Shown: in pieces, positions 1 through 7,206 of the stretch
How positions within the stretch are numbered: position 1 is the stretch's first letter
How the letters are laid out: the number at the start of each line of letters is the position of its first letter
From: Baffinella frigidus
Taxonomy: Eukaryota > Cryptophyceae > Cryptomonadales > Baffinellaceae
Direction of reading: 5' to 3'
DNA length: 18,594 nucleotides
Assembly (NCBI GenBank): GCA_026770585.1
Contig: MU647124.1
Location: 151,645-170,238, forward strand
Notes under the pieces: model-generated
Told to the model about the DNA's origin: nothing
The model's input: the letters and a program-made list of their open reading frames with translations, nothing else
Database searches by the model: none
Program-made: the position numbers and the translations under genes

Positions 1-28
1 AATGAGAGAGAGAGGGGGGGGGAGGGTC
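1..28. repeat. GA/G-rich low-complexity tract
   Basis: A purine-only run of alternating GA followed by a G run opens the window. From here to about 370 I see no gene, RNA or repeat that I can support. Confidence 0.7.
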
Positions 29-373
29 CACAGCCCCCAAGACCGACTCCCTCTGCCCACCACACAAGCACCCCCAACACCCACACAAGCAACACTGCGC
101 CCTGGACCCCACCCCGTGTAGGCACATGACCCCCTCAGCCTCGAGGTGAGACAAGTTTATGGGCGAGGCCATGCAATTTAAACCGTGTGTCTTGGGGTGG
201 CTTCTGTCCTATGGTAAAGCTATGTCGGCGCTAAAATAGCAAAATCTGACAAAATTCATCCTTCAGATAGCATAAAGGGCGATTTAAATCTCATGGCCCG
301 AGGCGGGCTCGTCGATCTAACGGTCCCAGGCGGGCTCGTCCTAGCCCAAGTCCTCTCAAACGTCATGGCAGTC

Positions 374-565
374 CACTCGAGAATGGTAGAGGACCCTATT
401 TACATGTGGTGTTGTATATATGTGTACCAGGATAACGTAACCAACCTCGAGACTGTGCTAATTGCGCAGAGTTACCTGACCATTCTTACGAAAGTTACTA
501 CACAGATGCACGCTTGTAAAATAAAATGGTTCAAAATAGGTCCCTCCAGCATTTTCGTGTGGGTG
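374..565 (+). repeat. Dispersed repeat D1, copy 1 (about 190 bp)
   Basis: This stretch aligns in direct orientation with 11896-12086. Shared blocks in the same order are CACTCGAGAA, TTTACATGTGG, ACCAGGATA, GACTGTGCTAATT, CGCAGAGT, CGAAAGTTACTACACA and TTCGTGTGG/CTCGTGTGG. The copies differ by many substitutions and small indels, so the insertions look old. A 120-codon reading frame over this copy is not preserved in the other copy, so I treat the pair as non-coding dispersed repeat. Confidence 0.7.
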
Positions 566-626
566 GAGAATTTGGTGCTTAAAAAAACGCAGGGCCGTTC
601 TGCAGGATCAATTCCAGTGTCCGCAT

Positions 627-787
627 CCACACAGCGGACTTCGAAGGGATGTTGAATAACCCCTGGGCGATAAGACCTAGGACCCTACGGTAGGCAAACC
701 GTAGGGACATAGGGGGGTTCCTACGGATAAGCTAACGGAAACTCGGGCCCTCAGCGCCCGAAAATCCTTTCGTAGCCCGCTCTGTGG
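627..787 (+). mobile_element. R5 MITE-like element, copy 1
   Basis: About 161 bp with imperfect terminal inverted repeats of about 27 bp. The left end reads CCACACAGCGGACTTCG and the right end, reverse-complemented, reads CCACAGAGCGGGCTACG. The middle holds a palindrome built on CCTACGGTAGG. The whole unit is repeated in inverted orientation at 2010-2172. No coding capacity, and I see no clean target-site duplication. Non-autonomous DNA transposon is inferred from structure only. Confidence 0.7.
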
Positions 788-798
788 TACGGTGGGAG

Positions 799-823
799 TC
801 TAAAGAACCTAAAGGACCTAAAG
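799..823 (+). repeat. Isolated ACCTAAAGG tandem tail
   Basis: About 2.5 units of the 9-bp motif ACCTAAAGG, the same motif that ends the SINE-like copies at 5-7 kb. No element body precedes it, since the R5 MITE ends 11 bp upstream. From 824 to 1275 I see only a 20-bp local duplication at about 871-911 (CTCTACTTTTGA..ACACAG twice) and no supported gene. Confidence 0.5.
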
Positions 824-1275
824 GACTTGATCGATAGCGAATTGGTTGGTAGGTTGACTTATTAGGTGGCGTGCTCTACTTTTGAACACAGGCTCTACTT
901 TTGAGAACACAGGTACACGATTGGGGGAGACGGGCGCCTGCGGTGCCTTGCGTCCGACGCCCTCCCCCAGGTTCTCGTCCGCTCCTCTCTCCCACGCCTG
1001 GTTGATCGAAACATCCACTTTTGACATCTTTCAAGGGAATTCGCTTGAATGCTTAAGTCAACCACGTCAGATCTTACGTGGATAAGGCGTCGGTTTCCCT
1101 CGATTGATTTGGCGTGGTCTAGACACCCGTGGAAAGAGCAAAGTGCTGCGGGGGGGGGTTCTCTCAGTGGCCTCGGATCGTTGCCAAAGCCTCCCCACCG
1201 CCCAAGCCTCCTCCCCATCGCGCCTCCCCCACCGTGTCACCAGGGTTCCCCTGATCAGGCTTGCTTGCCCGTGTC

Positions 1276-1422
1276 TAGCGTGTGCCCCTACAGCGGTACC
1301 TCGTTCATAAGAAACTGCCCCCCCCCTAGGACCCTACAGTAGGCCTATGCCTAGGGCCCTATGGTGGTCCTAGGGGGGGGGCGGTTTCTTATGAGCGAGG
1401 TACCCCTGTAGCGTGTGCCCCT
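1276..1422. mobile_element. R3 palindromic MITE with 14-bp flanking direct repeats
   Basis: The core at 1289-1410 is a near-perfect palindrome. It begins TACAGCGGTACCTCG and ends as the inverse (GAGCGAGGTACCCCTGTA), with inner arms ATAAGAAAC/GTTTCTTAT, C and G runs, and a centre around CCTAGGGCCCTA. On both sides lies the 14-bp direct repeat TAGCGTGTGCCCCT (1276-1289 and 1409-1422). Other R3 copies are at 2192-2350 (half), 2505-2625, 11259-11377 and 11523-11640. A longer relative is at 10916-11105. It has no coding capacity. Confidence 0.85.
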
Positions 1423-1618
1423 CTGTCTACCAACGAAACACCCGCCCCCAGTTGTAGGTGACCATTGGTGGTCCAGTGTGGGTGTCTAGGCTCTAAGGGC
1501 ACTCAGGATGCAAGGTTATGAGGACTCCAAGGTAGATTCACTCAGGACTTTCTAGCTCAGATCCAGCACAGGGCACCTTCCGAGCGTGCATCTGGGGATA
1601 CGGCTGCACGTGCGGGTT

Positions 1619-1672
1619 TATATCTCCTTATAGTGGACGTGACTGTGTGATATATCTCCTTAAAGTGGACGT
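1619..1672 (+). repeat. 22-bp direct repeat pair in an intergenic stretch
   Basis: TATATCTCCTTAWAGTGGAC followed by GT occurs at 1619-1640 and 1651-1672 with one mismatch. The surrounding stretch from 1423 to 2009 holds no ORF or other feature that I can support. Confidence 0.6.
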
Positions 1673-2009
1673 TACTCCGGTCATCCTACACGGGGTTGTA
1701 TCCCGAGCGTGCTCTTGACTGCCGCGACCACCGGATGCGCCATCACTCAGCAGTCACCGGGCACTTCACGGATACAGTCCATCTAAACCATTTGTGCTAG
1801 AATCTTATCAATTTGCCCTAGATTATAACCGCTTTTGCCCCGGATATCCGGGGGGGAAGGAGCTCGGTCACTGCTCAGTGGCACGGTGGTCTACCAATGT
1901 TTCGTCGATCCTGGAATTCAGGGGGTAACGTGTCCAAATTGCACCGGAAAATCCCCTCAAGTTACTTGCCTAAGGCAGGGTAACTTTTGAAAGGTTCGTG
2001 GTCCACCGT

Positions 2010-2172
2010 CCACACAGCGGGCTACGAAGGGATTTTTTGGCCCAAATCGGGCCACCTTTCCGTTACCTTATCCAGAGGAACCCCCCCTATGTCCCTATGG
2101 ATTGCCTACCGTAGGATCGTAGGTCTTGTCGCGTAGGGGATTTTCAAAATCTCTTCGAAGTCCGCTGTGTGG
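2010..2172 (-). mobile_element. R5 MITE-like element, copy 2
   Basis: Inverted copy of 627-787, 163 bp. The terminal CCACACAGCGGGCTACG lies at 2010 and its inverted partner CTTCGAAGTCCGCTGTGTGG ends at 2172. Both ends, the central palindrome and the ATAGGGGGGTTCC block match copy 1, which fixes the element borders by comparison of two independent insertions. Confidence 0.7.
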
Positions 2173-2191
2173 GTGGTGTGCTCTCGATGAA

Positions 2192-2350
2192 ATAGGGAAA
2201 TGACCTCCGCCGCGCAAACCAGGAGGCGGGTCCGGACAGCCATAGGGCCCTAGGCGTAGGCCTACTGTAGGGTGCTAGGAGGGGGTGTTTTCTTGTAAGC
2301 GAGGTACCCCTGTAGGGGACTGACCTCTGCCGCGCAAAACAGGAGGCGGA
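2192..2350. mobile_element. Half R3 MITE between about 35-bp direct repeats
   Basis: The centre and right arm of an R3 element (about 2240-2314: CATAGGGCCCTAGGCGTAGG, then TTCTTGTAAGCGAGG and CCCCTGTA) are present, but the left arm is missing. A diverged direct repeat flanks it: TGACCTCCGCCGCGCAAA followed by CCAGGAGGCGG near 2204-2230, and TGACCTCTGCCGCGCAAA followed by ACAGGAGGCGG near 2321-2349. Confidence 0.65.
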
Positions 2351-2504
2351 TGCGTTGGGCGTGGTGGTGGGTACGGCTGTGGATGACCAGACCATGCTGC
2401 TCGCACCCTTCTCTTCGCGATAGCATGATCTTCGGGTCCCGAGGCGGGCCTGTGAGCGAGGCGAGGTCTCTCTACAGTCTCTGCGCTCGCAGGTGGCTGG
2501 CAGA

Positions 2505-2625
2505 TACAGGGGTACCTCGCTCATAAGAAACACCCACTCCCCCAGGACCACCATAGGGCCCTAGGCGTAGGCGTACTGTAGGGTCCTCGGGGGGGGCGGT
2601 TTCTTATGAGCGAGGTACCTCTGTA
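2505..2625. mobile_element. R3 palindromic MITE
   Basis: A 121-bp palindrome with TACAGGGGTACCTCGCTC at the left and its inverse GAGCGAGGTACCTCTGTA at the right. The inner arms ATAAGAAAC/GTTTCTTAT and the GGGCCCTAGGCGTAGG centre are present. TA is found at both outer ends, as in the other copies. A minus-strand frame crossing this and neighbouring R3 units is an artefact of the repeat. Confidence 0.85.
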
Positions 2626-2759
2626 CCAGGCTCAGACTGAATCAGGCTCAGAGCCAGGCCCCGCCGTGTAAAGGGTTCAAGTGAGGGGGGGGGGTGAGAA
2701 CCCCACCAGGCGTAATTAAAGACAAGACTGCGGAGAGGCACGGGGCGGTTTCAAGAAAG

Positions 2760-2908
2760 CCACCAACCCTCACGGGCTGGGCAAATCGATGGTTTTCGAT
2801 TTTCAATTTCAGAGCAAAATGGCTCCACGGACCCCGGAATCGGGCGGCCTCCAAGGGAAATACGTGACCCCAAATTCGACGATTTGCTCAGGCTGTGGGG
2901 GTTGGTGG
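2760..2908. mobile_element. R6 foldback element, copy 1, with AAAG duplication
   Basis: Imperfect terminal inverted repeats of about 30 bp: CCACCAACCCTCACGGGCTG..GCAAATCG at the left, and its inverse CGATTTGCTCAGGCTGTG..GGTTGGTGG at the right. The 4-bp sequence AAAG lies immediately outside both ends (2756-2759 and 2909-2912), consistent with a target-site duplication. A diverged relative is at 3118-3257. No coding capacity. Confidence 0.65.
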
Positions 2909-2968
2909 AAAGGAGCGCGATCTCCATTATTTGGGATTCCCTGACAGAGACCATGTCTGAGCAGGACC

Positions 2969-3072
2969 TATTCCTCAAGTGGCGGACGGGCGAATATTTG
3001 CCCTGACTCGACCTAGGCAGGTCCTAGGGCCCTACCGTGGGGCGTATGAGTCTACTCGCCACTTAAGGGGTA
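2969..3072. mobile_element. R4 MITE (104 bp), diverged
   Basis: It aligns along its whole length with the clean copy at 18102-18205. It has an outer TATTCCTCAAGTGGCGG, a middle GACTCGACCTAGGCAGG followed by TCCTAGGGCCCTACCG, and an end CTACTCGCCACTTAAGGGG. The outer TA is retained on both sides. Confidence 0.7.
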
Positions 3073-3117
3073 GAGAGAGGTCCTGCGCACTCAGCACGTT
3101 TTGTACGAAGAAGACAG

Positions 3118-3257
3118 CCACCAACCACCAGAAGTGATCCAAATCGAGCGATGGCAAAAGTTGATTTTCCCTGAAGGATAAACCTTGCGGGTGATCAGCG
3201 GGTCTTTCACAAACGCGAAATCAACTTTTGTTTTAGTCCACTTGAGGTGGCTGGTGG
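3118..3257. mobile_element. R6 foldback element, copy 2
   Basis: The left arm CCACCAACCACCAGAAGTG..CAAAAGTTGATTTTC pairs with the right arm GAAATCAACTTTTG..CACTTGAGGTGGCTGGTGG. The first 10 bases and the CAAATCGA..GATGG block match copy 1 at 2760, but the inner arms are unrelated. I see no clear target-site duplication. Confidence 0.6.
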
Positions 3258-3348
3258 GGGGGCGCGAGCGCCCCCATCTCAGAGTTGTGCCGAGCAAGGC
3301 GGGAGGTGTGTCGTGGAAGGACGGAGGTGTGCCACTGAATCCTGAATC

Positions 3349-3463
3349 ATCCTTGAGGTCCTCTAGCTTCTTCGAGCTCCAAACATAGGCGGACACCGGA
3401 ATTGGTTCTGCAGAAAAGCTATACTTCCTTTCGGATCACATCCAGGCCCCCCGGTGCAGAGGA
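3349..3463 (-). mobile_element. SINE-like family, minus-strand copy
   Basis: The reverse complement matches 5941-6050 closely. Shared blocks are ATCCTCTG, GTGATCCGAAAGGAAG, TTTCTRCAGAACMAWTTCCG, GTGTCCGYCTATGTT and GGAGCTCGAAGAA. It ends in a degenerate ACCTAAAGG-type tail at 3349. Retroposon identity is inferred from the variable short-repeat tail and the truncated 5' ends across copies. I see no polymerase III box I would trust. From 3464 to 3708 I see nothing but G/C-rich runs. Confidence 0.6.
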
Positions 3464-3708
3464 TTGCGGCAGAAATCGGCTGAAGGGTATCCTCATCAGG
3501 CACGTGAAGGTATGGTTGAGGGTTGAGGACCACCAACAAGCGCCTGAGGACAGTCAGCGCCCCCCCCCCACATAGCGCGTCGCCGCAAGTTGGTGCAGTG
3601 GGAGTGCGGCGGGGGAGGGAAGGTAGGGTGGTGTTACAATTTTGAGGGTGCGCCTACCGGCCAGGGGTCAGGGGTCGGGGGAGGGCCCTTGGCACGTGCT
3701 GTACGTGC

Positions 3709-3894
3709 GGAATGGGTTCGAGATAGCGCCGGAAATCCCAAGGGGATATCTTCTACTCATGGGAGTTTTTCAGTCTCTTTCTCAAACTCTTGCAGTTTCA
3801 TTCATTTTAAACCTGCCCGGACGCTACCTTAGGCCGCCGCTCTCCGTGTGCTCGCTATCTCCATGAGTAGAAATTCCCTGGCTATCTCATTCCG
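3709..3894. mobile_element. Foldback element with about 40-55 bp imperfect arms
   Basis: The left arm (GGAATGGGTTCGAGATAGC.., TTCTACTCATGGGAG, 3709-3766) is complementary to the right arm (CTCCATGAGTAGAAATTCC..GGCTATCTCATTCC, 3855-3894). About 90 bp of unrelated sequence lies between them. Only one copy is seen here. It may be a MITE or a locally formed inverted duplication. Confidence 0.55.
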
Positions 3895-3965
3895 AAAGCC
3901 TGCTTCTCTCTAGAGAGCTTGCCATTCCCCCATCGAGGAAGGCGGTCTCACTTGGCCAACTTGTG

Positions 3966-4388
3966 TCAAGAAAGACCGAACTTTGACGCCCCAGGAGTCT
4001 GGCCCATGTTTTTTGGCGGCTTCACGTCCGCACCGTTGCTCCTCCAGTCTGTCGCGTCGGTGGGAGAGGGAAAAGTGCTGTCGTCCCCACCGTCCTCTGT
4101 CTCGGAGTGCGTGGAGCGATGTTCTGGTGCCGCGCCGGCCTGCTCGAAGAAAGCGTCCTCCATGAAAAACGCGCACTCCGACAGGGAGCTCGGAAGGTGG
4201 CCGTCTTGCGAGCTGTCGACCTCGGAGCACCGGTCGTAGAAGTCGGGCGTGCAGGACGTTCCAGATTGCCTCTCCGCTGTCCGGAGCCCCTCCCCGCGGC
4301 GCCCCTCCCCCTTGGGGACGCTCAGCGGCTTTGTCGCCGCCGTCGACAACGCAGCCATCCTTCTCTCAGCACGCGGTGTCGCAGTCAT
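3966..4388 (-). CDS. Unrecognised acidic ORF, possible coding exon
   Basis: A 140-codon frame of higher G+C than the sequence around it. The first ATG (4388) has a poor context, while the ATG 10 codons in lies in AGGATGG, a strong eukaryotic start context, which would give 130 residues. The N-terminal third is basic and Ala/Lys/Arg-rich. From about residue 50 it turns acidic with Ser, Thr, Asp and Glu (SETEDGGDDSTF) and a SSLSECAFFMEDAFF stretch. No signal peptide, membrane segment or known domain is visible. The frame stops at TGA soon after a GGTCTTTC that could be a splice donor (AAG TTC G|GTCTTT), so this may be a first exon. Overlapping frames in this GC-rich block (3910-4230 minus, 3919-4239 plus, 4107-4475 plus) are probably shadows. 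I do not recognise the protein and am not sure that it is real. Confidence 0.35.
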   Translation of the reverse strand: MTATPRAERRMAALSTAATKPLSVPKGEGRRGEGLRTAERQSGTSCTPDFYDRCSEVDSSQDGHLPSSLSECAFFMEDAFFEQAGAAPEHRSTHSETEDGGDDSTFPSPTDATDWRSNGADVKPPKNMGQTPGASKFGLS

Positions 4389-4479
4389 GAAATCGAGAAC
4401 GTGCGCTGCTGCATTTCACGTGGGATTCTTTGTGATAGCTTGGCGCGAAAGAGGGTCGACAACACAGTCAGCTAGGTCA

Positions 4480-4505
4480 GGCAGTCGTTTACGACTGCCA
4501 ATAAA
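4480..4505 (+). other. Perfect 9-bp hairpin followed by AATAAA
   Basis: GGCAGTCGT-TT-ACGACTGCC is a perfect stem with a 2-nt gap, followed directly by AATAAA (4500-4505) on the plus strand. It could be part of a 3'-end signal for a plus-strand transcript, but I find no convincing plus-strand gene upstream, so this is only a structural note. Confidence 0.35.
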
Positions 4506-4718
4506 TGAAAAAGGTCCAAAATAAAACGAAACTCGTTGTAAAGAGGGGGGAAGGGACACCGCAACGAAACGAAAGAAACAATCCGTCAGCAGGGTGACAA
4601 GAAGGGCCTCAAGATAAGTCACTTGACTGTCATTTATCGTATCCTTATGACCTCGAAAGCCTCGAAAGAGGCTGAAGATAGACCGAAAAGGTCACGTCTC
4701 GTTATTCGTGTGTAAAAA

Positions 4719-4855
4719 CTGTGGTAAAGGTACGAGCTCGTACAGCGAGGAGAAAAGCGTGCGGACGAGAAGGGGGCTTTTGTTTTGCTAAAAATACCCC
4801 TTCGTAGGGATTTTTTCTAAAAATAACCCACGCGGGGCGTTGAGTTTTACCACAG
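4719..4855. repeat. Possible small element with 10-bp inverted ends
   Basis: CTGTGGTAAA at 4719-4728 is inverted as TTTACCACAG at 4846-4855. Just inside the left end is the 14-bp perfect palindrome GTACGAGCTCGTAC (4730-4743). The right half has A/T-rich sequence with TTCGTAGGGATTTTTTC, reminiscent of the R5 ends. A nested hairpin TGACC..GCCTCGAAAGAGGC..GGTCA lies at about 4649-4693. There is no gene between 4506 and 5019. Confidence 0.35.
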
Positions 4856-5019
4856 CCTGATATGACTGGTCAACAGTCAAAATATTGTCACGTTCACGTT
4901 GGTCAAAATATGAGATGATGGATGCACGGACGGTAGGTTACGAGCCTCAACATTTTGTCTGCAAAAAAAGGACCTAAATCAACGAAATCAACCTAACAAA
5001 GATTGGGATACGAAGTTCC

Positions 5020-5253
5020 TACCATGAGCCTCAAAGGAAGCTGACTTGGGTTCGGTGCGGGCGCGAGTGAGATATCCTCTGGATCAACTCAAACACCCCA
5101 ACAGAGCCACCCTTTATCCCCTCTTCACGAGCCTCTGCACTGGAGAGCTAAACGCGATCCGAAAGCAAAAATGCTTTCTCTGCAGTCCTTTCTACGGAAG
5201 GGCGTGTCGTTGGCATATGTTGGGAGAAATTAAAACCTCAAGGACCTAAAGGA
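5020..5253 (+). mobile_element. SINE-like family, long form, plus strand
   Basis: It matches 6212-6546 and, inverted, 9387-9750 over its whole length. Ordered blocks are GCTGACTTGGGTTCGGTG, AACTCAAACACCCCAACAG, CCTCTTCACGAGCCTCTGC, GAAAGCAAAAATGCTTTC (a 6-bp stem kept in the copies), GGGCGTGTCGTTGG, and a 3' tail of ACCTAAAGG-type units. It is 5'-truncated relative to the 6212 and 9387 copies. Confidence 0.7.
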
Positions 5254-5617
5254 GCCTAGGTGGTGGAGGGGTTTTCCAATCTCCTTGCGTAGATCGTAAG
5301 GAGACTGGTCCACATGTTTTTGCCCCACCCGCCATCCGCTCGAAAGGAGGTGCACGGGGCAACTATGTGTGGCTTAGGCAGGGGCCCCACGCAACGGGGT
5401 GCTCTGCAGGGGAAAAACTAGGGAGGAGGACGCTAATGCGCACTGCTCCTGGGTGGATCCCCCATTATGGGTAGTGGCAGTTTCTTGAATAGGAAATCTT
5501 AGGTGCAGTTCCCAGATCTTTTCCTAATCTCGCCTCAATTCTTGCACCGTGTAATTCACTTTCGAATAAAGTCAATAGGTGTCAATAAGTGTGTATGCAG
5601 ATCTTTCCACGAGCTCG

Positions 5618-5829
5618 TAGAGCTGGTCTCTCATGAGTTGACACTTTCCTGGGGTCGAAAAACTTCTAAACTTTCAAACTCTTTTAGTCAACTCATACCA
5701 AATTTACTACAGCGAAATTCTACGAACTGTCTGCTGTGGTAAATTTCATGTGAAGTTGACTGAAAGAGTTTGGAAGTTTGGAAGTTTTTCGAGGTCCGAA
5801 AAGTGTCAACTCATGAGAGACCAGCTCTA
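5618..5829. mobile_element. 212-bp hairpin (foldback) element FB1
   Basis: Nearly the whole 212 bp is an imperfect inverted repeat with arms of about 95 bp and a gap of about 20 nt. The left arm starts TAGAGCTGGTCTCTCATG and the right arm ends CATGAGAGACCAGCTCTA. Inner arm blocks such as AACTTCTAAACTTTCAAACT and AAATTTACTACAGC also pair with a few mismatches. It shares its outer TAGAGC/GCTCTA, its upstream GAGCTCG and its exact length with 6598-6809. No credible coding sequence. Between 5254 and 5617 only a 10-bp hairpin (about 5279-5303) stands out. Confidence 0.8.
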
Positions 5830-5847
5830 TCAATAGGACCTACTGCC

Positions 5848-5945
5848 CCGAAAGCAAAAATGCTTTCTTTGCAGTCCTTTCTACGGAAGGGCGTGTCGTT
5901 GGCATATGTTGGACGAAATTAAAACCCAAAGGACCTAAAGGATCC
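5848..5945 (+). mobile_element. SINE-like family, 5'-truncated copy
   Basis: It starts at CCGAAAGCAAAAATGC and matches the 3' 100 bp of the 5020 and 6212 copies almost exactly, ending in two ACCTAAAGG-type units. The next copy begins directly at its tail. Confidence 0.7.
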
Positions 5946-6050
5946 TCTGTACAGGGGGGTTTGATGTGATCCGAAAGGAAGCATGGCCTTTCTACAGAAC
6001 AATTTCCGGTGTCCGTCTATGTTGGGAGCTCGAAGAACCTAAAGGACCTA
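5941..6050 (+). mobile_element. SINE-like family, second subfamily
   Basis: It begins GATCCTCTGTACAGGGG and carries GATCCGAAAGGAAGCATGG, TTTCTACAGAACAATTTCC, GTGTCCGTCTATGTTGGG and AGCTCGAAGAACCTAAAGG. It is homologous to the first subfamily along its length, with the same CTATGTTGGG and tail, but with diverged middles. Copies are at 3349 (minus) and 6896. From 6051 to 6211 I see no feature. Confidence 0.65.
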
Positions 6051-6211
6051 CGAGCATGCTTTATTATGCTAACCCGGTGGGTGCTAACACTTGTTTTGGT
6101 AATTTATGTCGCTGTCCCTGACGCTTGGATTGCCCCGAATTCTGCTGACTCCCGTACACAGGGGGATACCTCTTCACATCCACCTTCCCTCCTTTCATCT
6201 TTGGGGTCTGG

Positions 6212-6546
6212 CTAACCCCACCTCACCCCCCCACACACAACCACCCTCACCTTTTGGAATATTCTTTTCTCTGGGGTATCCGTGGTTGAAGCTCCTATGC
6301 TCCAACCATAGGATACCATTAGCCTCACAGCGGCTGACTTGGGTTCGGTGTGTGTGCGAGCGCGTTCCTCTTTGGGATAACTCAAACACCCCAACAGAGC
6401 CACCCTGTATCCCCTCTTCACGAGCCTCTGCACTGAAGAGCTAAACGCGATCCGAAAGCAAAAATGCTTTCTCTGCAGATCCCTTTTACGGAACGGCGTG
6501 TCGTTGGGCTATGTTGGGCGAAATTAAAACCTAAAGGACCTAAAGG
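6212..6546 (+). mobile_element. SINE-like family, longest plus-strand copy
   Basis: About 335 bp. It adds a 5' portion (CACCTCACCCCCCCACACA, CTGGGGTATCCGTGGTTG, AGCTCCTATGC, ATTAGCCTCA) that is shared with 9387-9750 in inverted orientation and only weakly present at 5020. It ends ACCTAAAGGACCTAAAGG. The reading frames across it are not conserved between copies. Confidence 0.7.
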
Positions 6547-6562
6547 TCGTACGAGGTCGTAC

Positions 6563-6896
6563 CCCCGGAGGGCGTGTCATTGAGCTACGGGAGCTCGTAG
6601 AGCCAATCATTCTGGTAGGACTTGGCCAAATCGAACTTCGAACTTTCAAGATGCGAACTTCTAGATGGACCGTAATTATTAGCAAACAGCATGATTTGAA
6701 CTGCAAAATTTGAATGTAAAACACTACATGTCCAAAAGGGTCCATCTAGAAGTTCGCATCTTCGTAACTTCAAAGTTCTCCCTGGCCACGTCCTACCAGA
6801 TTGGCTCTATGTTGGGAGCATTTAAAACCTAAAGGGTCTAAAGGACCCCGAAATACCTGAAGGAACTAAAGGACCTAAAGGACCTGAAGGGGTGTA
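6563..6896 (+). mobile_element. SINE-like copy interrupted by hairpin FB2, expanded tail
   Basis: The left part (GGAGGGCGTGTCATTGAGCTACGG) and right part (CTATGTTGGGAGCATTTAAAACC) are the two sides of the family 3' region, separated by the 212-bp hairpin. The tail at 6825-6896 is the longest in the window, with several ACCTAAAGG units and variants (ACCTGAAGG, AACTAAAGG, GTCTAAAGG). Confidence 0.6.
6598..6809. mobile_element. 212-bp hairpin (foldback) element FB2
   Basis: The left arm TAGAGCCAATCATTCTGGTA to about 6671 pairs with the right arm (about 6738-6809, ending TACCAGATTGGCTCTA). The paired inner block GATGCGAACTTCTAGATGG is perfect at 6650-6668. The loop is about 65 nt. GGGAGC lies just outside on both sides (6589-6594 and 6814-6819). 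The length is the same as FB1, but most of the arm sequence differs. Confidence 0.8.
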
Positions 6897-6970
6897 AAGG
6901 CCTTTCTACAGAACAAGTTCCGGTGTCCGCCTTTGTTGGGAGCTCGAAAACTCTAAAGAACCCAAAGGAT
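6896..6970 (+). mobile_element. SINE-like family, short copy
   Basis: It matches the second subfamily from GGCCTTTCTACAGAAC through GTGTCCGCCTTTGTTGGG and AGCTCGAAAA to a decayed tail (CTAAAGAACCCAAAGGA). It starts directly at the expanded tail of the preceding copy. Confidence 0.6.
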
Positions 6971-7014
6971 GCGGGCAGCTTGAGCTCTCTGGTCTCGTCA
7001 CACCTCTCCCCCTA

Positions 7015-7206
7015 GCGTAAAGCGGTCGCTCTGGTTCTCGGGGGGGGGCTAAATTCGGGACGGGTACCGTTGCTCGTCAGCCAATCGCGTAGTTCCTTGC
7101 TGTTCAACTCGTTATCAGCACGGAGTCTAGTGATGTGAGGCCCTCCCGCCTGAAAGCTTTGGAGTAGGTTGATTACCGTGGCTGCCGTCGTAATTAGGAA
7201 AACCCA
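7015..7206 (-). pseudogene. Decayed copia-type retrotransposon integrase fragment
   Basis: The last 64 residues of a 141-codon minus-strand frame resemble the integrase catalytic core of Ty1/copia-type polyproteins. WVFLITTAATVINLLQSF matches the strand-helix segment that carries lysine/phenylalanine patterns in this family. It is followed by the family-typical RLRADNELNSKELRDWL (the usual pattern is R-x-D-N-G-x-E-F, so this copy has lost the Gly and altered the Glu spacing), then TSNGTRPEFSPP. The aspartate of the DN pair corresponds to the second catalytic Asp. After SPP the frame is thrown off at a run of nine C. In the neighbouring frame the next residues (PENQSDR) look like the usual P-x-Q-N-G-x-x-E-R, so a one-base slip is likely. 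No LTR, reverse transcriptase, gag or primer site is visible nearby. I infer an isolated, inactive remnant. Confidence 0.6.

Noticed and set aside
293-655. 120-codon plus-strand ORF
   Set aside because: It spans dispersed repeat D1 and the R5 end. The frame is not preserved in D1 copy 2.
2144-2554. 136-codon minus-strand ORF
   Set aside because: It is composed of R5 and R3 MITE sequence plus the direct repeats. The same peptide pieces recur wherever R3 occurs.
5020-5253. tRNA-derived SINE head
   Set aside because: GGGTTCGGTG faintly resembles a B box, but there is no matching A box at the right spacing and no cloverleaf.
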